Below are positions 59,186-64,000 of a DNA stretch of 64,000 nt, piece after piece. The notes below the pieces were generated by a model. The model was given only the letters and a program-made list of their open reading frames with translations. It did no database searches and was not told where the DNA came from. Within the stretch, counting starts at the first letter, position 1; each line of letters begins with the position of its first letter. The position numbers and the translations under genes are program-made. The stretch lies in contig NZ_KQ758484.1 of assembly GCF_001456935.1 (NCBI RefSeq), positions 124,001-188,000 of the forward strand. Direction: 5' to 3'. Source of the stretch: [Bacillus] enclensis (GTDB taxonomy: Bacteria; Bacillota; Bacilli; Bacillales; Bacillaceae_B).

Positions 59186-60244
59186 CTACAAAAAGTAAAA
59201 CCCAATTCCCATAATAAAATATGCAGCCAGCAAGGTCAGGCCTTCAAACCAGTTCGTCTCCCCGTCATTCGAGATGATGATCGTGACGAGGACGGCCGAT
59301 ACCATTGCGACCAGCTCCGGAAGTGTGAAGACAAGCGGCATGTTTGTTTCAAAGAACAATGAGGCGAAAACGAGCACCGGTGCGACGAACATGGCAACCT
59401 GAAGGGTTGACCCGACCGCTATTTCCACAGCCACGTCCATCTTGTTCTTATAGGCCATGATGACCGCTGAGGCGTGCTCTGCCGCATTTCCTACAATCGC
59501 GACGATGATGACCCCGATGAACAGCTCGCTCCAGCCGAACGCTTCCCCTACTTCTTCAAATGTATGGACGAGGCTTTCTGACACATACGCAACGGCTGCC
59601 GTTGAAGCTGCAAGAATGAGAATGGCTTTCCCCTTGCTCCATTCCGGCTCTTCTTCATGAGTATTCTTGTCTCCCACCTCTCCATGCTGATAAACACCGC
59701 GGTGCGTGACGAGCTTGAAGAAAAGGGCGAACAGATAAAGGGCAATCAGAATTCCTGCCACCCCGACACTCATCACCATCGTGGCACGTTCATTCATTTC
59801 CTGTGCGAACACTTCCGGTATGACGAATGCTACAATGACCGCAAACATCAGGAGCCCTGAGTTATGGCGTGCATCAAACACATTGAATTTCTGCCGCTTG
59901 AATTTGATTCCACCCACAAAGAATGAAAGTCCCGCCACCAACAGGAGATTGCCGAGTACAGATCCCGTCAAGGAAGCGAGAACGACACCGATGAGTCCTG
60001 CTTTTAATGCAAAAATAGAAATGATGAGTTCAACCGCATTCCCGAATGTGGCATTCAGCAGCCCGCCGATTCGCGGACCAGATATCACAGCAAGACTCTC
60101 CGTCGCTCTGCCCATGAAACCTGCGAGCGCGACGATCGTCAGGCAGTAAATGACGAACATCATCACGGTCGGCCAATGCAGCAGGCTTCCGATGACGGAT
60201 ATCGGAACACCGGCCAATACAAGGATTAAAAAGATTTTATTCAC
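59186..60244 (-). CDS. cax: Calcium/proton antiporter
   Basis: A 352-residue Cax/ChaA-type Ca2+:H+ exchanger with two halves of about five helices. The repeated ion-binding motifs are ATFGNAVELIISIFALKAGL and AIVGNAAEHASAVIMAYKNK. The acidic loop (GDKNTHEEEPEWSK) lies between. It corresponds to B. subtilis YfkE. Confidence 0.94.
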   Translation of the reverse strand: MNKIFLILVLAGVPISVIGSLLHWPTVMMFVIYCLTIVALAGFMGRATESLAVISGPRIGGLLNATFGNAVELIISIFALKAGLIGVVLASLTGSVLGNLLLVAGLSFFVGGIKFKRQKFNVFDARHNSGLLMFAVIVAFVIPEVFAQEMNERATMVMSVGVAGILIALYLFALFFKLVTHRGVYQHGEVGDKNTHEEEPEWSKGKAILILAASTAAVAYVSESLVHTFEEVGEAFGWSELFIGVIIVAIVGNAAEHASAVIMAYKNKMDVAVEIAVGSTLQVAMFVAPVLVFASLFFETNMPLVFTLPELVAMVSAVLVTIIISNDGETNWFEGLTLLAAYFIMGIGFYFL

Positions 60245-60385
60245 GGTACAGTCCTCTTTTCCTGTTTATTATTTGTAAGATCCCTTACTAGTGTATGGAA
60301 TGTATTATTTTTTTTGCGAAGAAACTCATGAAACCACTATGAAAAGACACATTAATAGATAGAACTTTTATAAGGAGGCAATCTT

Positions 60386-60805
60386 ATGACGAACACTCTG
60401 AAAGATAAAGTAACCGAATTATTTTCCCACCATAAAATCGGGACACTGGCCACTATCCGCGACAATAAACCATATTCACGCTTTATGATGTTCAATCATG
60501 ATGATCTTACTCTCTATACCGCCACAAATGAGCATGCCCATAAAGCTGAGGATATCGCACAGAACCCGAATGTCCATATCCTTCTTGGCTACGACCGTGA
60601 TTCAAATCATGAACATTATGTAGAAATCGAAGCAGAAGCATCCGTTGAAGAATCTGCAGAACTCAAGAAGAAATTCTGGTCGGAAGAGCTTAAGCACTGG
60701 ATCGCAAGTCCGGAGGATCCTGAATATCTCCTATTAAAACTCAACCCCGTCACCATCCTTTACTATGCAAAACCGGGGAAAGAACCGCAGGAATTGACTC
60801 TTTAG
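60386..60805 (+). CDS. Pyridoxamine 5'-phosphate oxidase-fold protein (general stress 26-like)
   Basis: A 139-residue split-barrel FMN-binding-type protein: HHKIGTLATIRDNKPYSRFMMF, LTLYTATNEHAHKAEDIAQN and HYVEIEAEASVEE. It resembles B. subtilis YdaG and GS26-type proteins. Cofactor and substrate are unproven. AAGGAGG lies before the ATG. Confidence 0.88.
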   Translation: MTNTLKDKVTELFSHHKIGTLATIRDNKPYSRFMMFNHDDLTLYTATNEHAHKAEDIAQNPNVHILLGYDRDSNHEHYVEIEAEASVEESAELKKKFWSEELKHWIASPEDPEYLLLKLNPVTILYYAKPGKEPQELTL

Positions 60806-60881
60806 CAGGTGCTCGATGCAATACACGACAGAGCGCTCTTTCAGCCTATCAACCATATTCCACCTATTCTTATAGTTGAAA

Positions 60882-60932
60882 CAAAAAAACGGGCCGTCAA
60901 AGGGTAACTTTCCCTTCGAAGGCCCATTTTTT
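60882..60932. terminator. Bidirectional terminator
   Basis: GGGCC(G)TCAAAGGG and CCCTTCGAAGGCCC pair around 7 bases, with A and T tracts, between convergent genes. Confidence 0.85.
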
Positions 60933-60948
60933 CGCTGCTTACACGGCT

Positions 60949-61335
60949 TTACTTTGAAACAAGTTCAAACGTTTCTTCAATTTTGATTGAGTCCTGGACG
61001 GATTGGACCATGGAACAGTTTTTACGCGTAAGCTTCATGGCTTTTTCAATTTTTTTCTCATCGAGGTTTTCTCCCTTGATCGTGAAGTGAAGAGAGATTT
61101 CTTCCACCCGGTTCGCTTCGTCTTCATTTCTTACGACATCCGCTTTGATATGGATATCATCGAAATCGATGCGCATTTTCTCGAGCACCTTGCGAAGGAC
61201 ACCTCCGCTGCAGACCGCTACTGATGATACGAGCAGCTGAAATGGGCGGAATCCGTATTCTTCATTGCCCGATACCTCCAGCTTCCCGAAACCTAAATCT
61301 GTATAAAAACCGCCTTCTTGCATATTGAATTCCAT
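60949..61335 (-). CDS. OsmC-family protein
   Basis: A 128-residue thiol peroxidase-like protein. The two conserved cysteines are in VAVCSGGVLRK (about residue 42) and TRKNCSMVQS (about residue 107), a YhfA-type arrangement. It reduces organic hydroperoxides in related proteins; here inferred. Confidence 0.9.
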   Translation of the reverse strand: MEFNMQEGGFYTDLGFGKLEVSGNEEYGFRPFQLLVSSVAVCSGGVLRKVLEKMRIDFDDIHIKADVVRNEDEANRVEEISLHFTIKGENLDEKKIEKAMKLTRKNCSMVQSVQDSIKIEETFELVSK

Positions 61336-61457
61336 TTAGTACACCTTCCTCATTCATCATTTCTCTAAATTTTACTCTATACCCCGCCCCATTGCCAAAC
61401 AATCGATTCCGGGGTACCATCTAATAAGGAAAAATCTCTAGTTTAGGAGTTTTGCAG

Positions 61458-62642
61458 ATGAATCAATCACTTTCATTCCGCTTCCGGGTGCTTGTGGCCA
61501 TCGTGGCGATTTCGGGCTTTTCACAGGGGATGCTCCTCCCGCTGATCGCCATCATCTTTGAGCAGGACGGCCTTTCCTCTTCGCTGAACGGCCTGAACGC
61601 CACAGCACTTTATATCGGAATCTTACTTGCTTCACCTCTCATGGAAAAACCGCTTCAAAAAATAGGTTACAAACCGATGATCATCATTGGCGGAATCGTC
61701 GTTGCATTATCACTCTTTCTGTTTCCATTATGGAAATCATTCTGGTTCTGGTTTGCACTCCGCCTCTTCATAGGGATCGGCGACCATATGCTCCACTTTG
61801 CCACCCAGACTTGGATCACATCTTTTTCACCAAAAGAACACCGCGGGAGAAACATTTCAATCTATGGCGTATCGTTCGGTATCGGATTTGCAGTCGGCCC
61901 ACTGATGGCACAGCTCATCGAATACAGCCAGGCTCTCCCGTTCATCATTTCATCTCTTTTGAGCCTTCTTGTCTGGAGTTTTGTCTTTAAGCTGAAGAAT
62001 GAGTTCCCTGAACAGCAGAATCTCGGCAGTGCTTCGTTCCTCGGATCATTCCAGCGCTTCGGCAAGGTCCTGAAATACGCCTGGGTCGCGCTTCTTCCGC
62101 CGCTCGGCTACGGATTTCTTGAAGCATCGCTTAACGGGAATTTCCCGGTATTCGCCCTCCGGAATGGTATCTCGGTTGAAGCGGTCTCGATCCTCTTGCC
62201 CGCATTTGCAGTCGGAAGCATCATTTCTCAGGTCCCGCTCGGCGTCATGAGTGATAAATACGGGAGGCAGAACGTGCTGCTGATTGTCATGCTGATCGGA
62301 TTTATGTGCTTTACCGCTGCAGGCTTCGTCTCGGAATCGACGATCGGTTTATTCACCTGCTTCACACTCGCCGGTATGGCGGTTGGATCGACTTTTTCAC
62401 TCGGCATCAGTTATATGACCGATCTCCTTCCGAAGGAATTGCTTCCGGCAGGAAATATTATGTGCGGCATCTTTTTCAGTTTCGGAAGCATGATCGGCCC
62501 GTTCATCGGTGGAATCGTCATCGAATGGTTCAGCGGACCAAGCTTCTTCTATCTGATCAGCTTGATGATGCTGTTGATTTTTGTGAGTCTGCTCGTCTTC
62601 TCCCTGCAAAACAGGCGCCGGGAAGTTTCACAAAATAATTAA
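61458..62642 (+). CDS. Major facilitator superfamily transporter (YfkF-like)
   Basis: A 394-residue transporter of 12 helices. The loop motif GVMSDKYGRQNVL and a cytoplasmic helix pattern are typical MFS exporters. The context (next to cax and yfkD) matches B. subtilis YfkF. TAGGAGT lies 7 bp before the ATG at 61458. Substrate unknown. Confidence 0.88.
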   Translation: MNQSLSFRFRVLVAIVAISGFSQGMLLPLIAIIFEQDGLSSSLNGLNATALYIGILLASPLMEKPLQKIGYKPMIIIGGIVVALSLFLFPLWKSFWFWFALRLFIGIGDHMLHFATQTWITSFSPKEHRGRNISIYGVSFGIGFAVGPLMAQLIEYSQALPFIISSLLSLLVWSFVFKLKNEFPEQQNLGSASFLGSFQRFGKVLKYAWVALLPPLGYGFLEASLNGNFPVFALRNGISVEAVSILLPAFAVGSIISQVPLGVMSDKYGRQNVLLIVMLIGFMCFTAAGFVSESTIGLFTCFTLAGMAVGSTFSLGISYMTDLLPKELLPAGNIMCGIFFSFGSMIGPFIGGIVIEWFSGPSFFYLISLMMLLIFVSLLVFSLQNRRREVSQNN

Positions 62643-62689
62643 TCCGCACAAAACCCTTTTCTTTCTCATATAGATATGGTACTATCAGA

Positions 62690-62704
62690 TTATAATAATT
62701 ATAA
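62690..62704 (+). promoter_or_regulatory. Perfect PerR box
   Basis: TTATAATAATTATAA matches the PerR consensus at all positions. It lies 157 bp before the P-type ATPase start. The B. subtilis iron exporter PfeT is PerR-controlled, which supports the assignment of the gene. Confidence 0.9.
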
Positions 62705-62802
62705 ATTAAGAGATTCTTTAAAAAGTCCATTCAAAACACATATAGATTTGCTGTCATCCCTAACAGGTGGCAGCTTTCGTTGTTTTATAGGGATAATGAC
62801 GT

Positions 62803-62817
62803 TGATTATTATTCTCA
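62803..62817 (+). promoter_or_regulatory. Candidate Fur-like site
   Basis: TGATTATTATTCTCA differs by two positions from the 7-1-7 Fur core TGATAATNATTATCA. It is 44 bp before the ATPase start. Confidence 0.45.
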
Positions 62818-62860
62818 ATTAGGAATCCTGATTTTCAGTTAATCAAAGGAGGAGTACCAT

Positions 62861-64000
62861 ATGAGCTCACAGTCCAAAGCCCTTTCAATCGGAACACCGA
62901 AGGAACAACATCACTTCCTTGAAAAAATAAAACCACACGCAGAATTGATTGCCGCCCTCATAAGCGGTGTGTTCATCTTACTCGGCTGGCTTTTCTCAAA
63001 AGGAGACAGTGAGACCCTCAGTGTCATCTTCTACCTGCTTGCATTCGTCATCGGCGGATTTGCAAAAGCCAAGGAAGGCATTGAAGAAACGATCGAGAAC
63101 AAGGAACTAAATGTCGAGATGCTGATGATTTTTGCCGCGGTCGGTTCCGCGATCATCGGCTACTGGACAGAGGGTGCCATCCTCATCTTCATCTTCGCAG
63201 TCTCAGGAGCGCTCGAAACATATACGATGAACAAAAGTCAGAAGGAAATCTCCGCACTGATGGAAATGCAGCCGGAGGAAGCCTGGCTCGTGACATCCTC
63301 AGGTGAAAAGAAAGTCCACGTCTCTGCGCTCGATATCGGAGATCGTATCCTGATAAAGCCCGGAGAACGCGTACCGACTGACGGAGTGATTGTAAAAGGG
63401 ACGACGTCCATCGACGAGGCAGCCATATCCGGGGAAGCCGTCCCTGTGACAAAGGAAGCAAACGATGAAGTCTTCGCAGGAACTGTCAATATCAACGGTG
63501 CTGTCACTGTCGAAATGACAAAGCCGAGCAGCGAAACCTTGTTCCAGAAAATCATCGACCTCGTGCAATCCGCACAAAGTGAGAAATCTCCTTCCCAGCT
63601 GTTCATCGAACGCTTTGAAGGCACCTATGTTAAAGTGATCCTTGCCGTCGTCTTCCTGATGATGTTCGTCCCTCACTTCCTGCTCGGATGGAGCTGGACG
63701 GAAACCTTTTACCGCGCAATGGTCCTGCTAGTCGTCGCTTCTCCTTGCGCACTGGTGGCATCGATCATGCCGGCCAGCCTGTCCGCGATTTCAAATGGGG
63801 CGCGGCACGGGATCCTTTTTAAAGGCGGGGCTCATCTCGAAAACCTCAGCAACCTGAAAGCCATTGCGTTTGATAAAACAGGGACGCTTACAAAAGGGAA
63901 ACCCGTTGTAACCGATACACTCGTTGCAGAAGGATATGACGAAAAGGAAGTCATGACCGTCATCGCTTCCATCGAAAATCAATCGAACCACCCGCTTGCC
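62861..64000 (+). CDS. P1B-type metal-transporting ATPase, PfeT/ZosA-like, C-terminal part beyond window
   Basis: The first 380 codons of a heavy-metal P-type ATPase, with no stop before the window ends. No N-terminal CxxC metal-binding domain is present. Visible are helices at about 30-50 and 55-70, the actuator SGEAVPVTKE, the transmembrane metal motif ASPCALVASIMPA (SPC), the phosphorylation motif DKTGTLTKG and the start of the nucleotide domain (HPLA). The PerR box upstream points to a PfeT/ZosA-type Fe(II) or Zn(II) pump. Ribosome-binding site AAAGGAGGAG. Confidence 0.9.
   Translation, partial: MSSQSKALSIGTPKEQHHFLEKIKPHAELIAALISGVFILLGWLFSKGDSETLSVIFYLLAFVIGGFAKAKEGIEETIENKELNVEMLMIFAAVGSAIIGYWTEGAILIFIFAVSGALETYTMNKSQKEISALMEMQPEEAWLVTSSGEKKVHVSALDIGDRILIKPGERVPTDGVIVKGTTSIDEAAISGEAVPVTKEANDEVFAGTVNINGAVTVEMTKPSSETLFQKIIDLVQSAQSEKSPSQLFIERFEGTYVKVILAVVFLMMFVPHFLLGWSWTETFYRAMVLLVVASPCALVASIMPASLSAISNGARHGILFKGGAHLENLSNLKAIAFDKTGTLTKGKPVVTDTLVAEGYDEKEVMTVIASIENQSNHPLA

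Noticed and set aside
1-64000. tRNA, rRNA, prophage or integrative element
   Set aside because: No cloverleaf or rRNA sequence, integrase, transposase or phage structural gene was found; apart from the intergenic repeats the window looks like core chromosome.

Overview
The window looks like a chromosomal segment of a spore-forming member of the Bacillaceae. Evidence includes a gerA-type germination operon, cwlJ, pdaA, yfkD, SE1561-type and YfkAB genes, AGGAGG ribosome-binding sites, frequent TTG/GTG starts, PerR and MhqR-like boxes, and a lysine (L-box) riboswitch. The right part resembles the yfj-yfk region of Bacillus subtilis (rlmD-alkA, pdaA, yfkAB, yfkD, cax/yfkE, yfkF). A Bacillus relative such as Rossellomorea fits, but I cannot assign a species. 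I see no rRNA, tRNA, phage, transposase or CRISPR locus.

Layout. 0-4.3 kb: a membrane-protein fragment and the gerA-gerC-gerB operon. 4.3-9.5 kb: a DnaD-like small protein, a YdcZ/Crp/YdcZ transport operon, YkvA, the zinc exporter czcD with an ArsR-type operator, and an M24 peptidase. 9.6-17 kb: small proteins, a LysE exporter, lysA with its riboswitch, and PerR-controlled ahpCF. 17-26 kb: an ABC exporter pair, an SDR with a divergent WYL regulator, an AlkD-like protein, and vmlR with an attenuator leader. 26-36.5 kb: a TerC-family protein, an OYE-like flavoenzyme, a DoxX protein under MhqR-like boxes, padR-chrA, cwlJ, and an MMPL exporter with a coiled-coil partner and divergent TetR. 36.7-44.4 kb: a persulfide/sulfur operon (glutaredoxin plus rhodanese-MBL) with CstR/CsoR-like sites, an amine oxidase, a MarR regulator with four operator copies before an SDR/flavodoxin-fold pair, and a SHOCT protein plus multicopper oxidase. 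44.5-50.4 kb: an RQC-domain protein with a partner carrying an SSB-like tail, SWIM and SEC-C proteins, and rlmD-alkA. 50.4-64 kb: lipoproteins, pdaA, Nudix, fumarase, yfkAB, yfkD, cax, OsmC, MFS, and a PerR-controlled P-type metal ATPase that runs off the window.

The most unusual feature is not a gene. At least twelve intergenic arrays carry about 5-11 short units with a strict period: 20-21 bp for units built on TTGYGCC or a variant, and 25 bp for palindromic units (TTGTGCCWGGCACAA, TGAGCCTGGCTCA). Directional arrays all face the same way on the + strand. Most end in the same closing motif (TGTCGAATTTCC or TGTCGAATAATC), and several lie just beyond a terminator. I do not recognise them as a named element. 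A second dispersed signature is a set of terminator hairpins sharing a GGCCCGTCCCTCG-like arm. A third is an orphan promoter-terminator pair at 58.88-59.02 kb that could encode a small RNA of about 100 nt.
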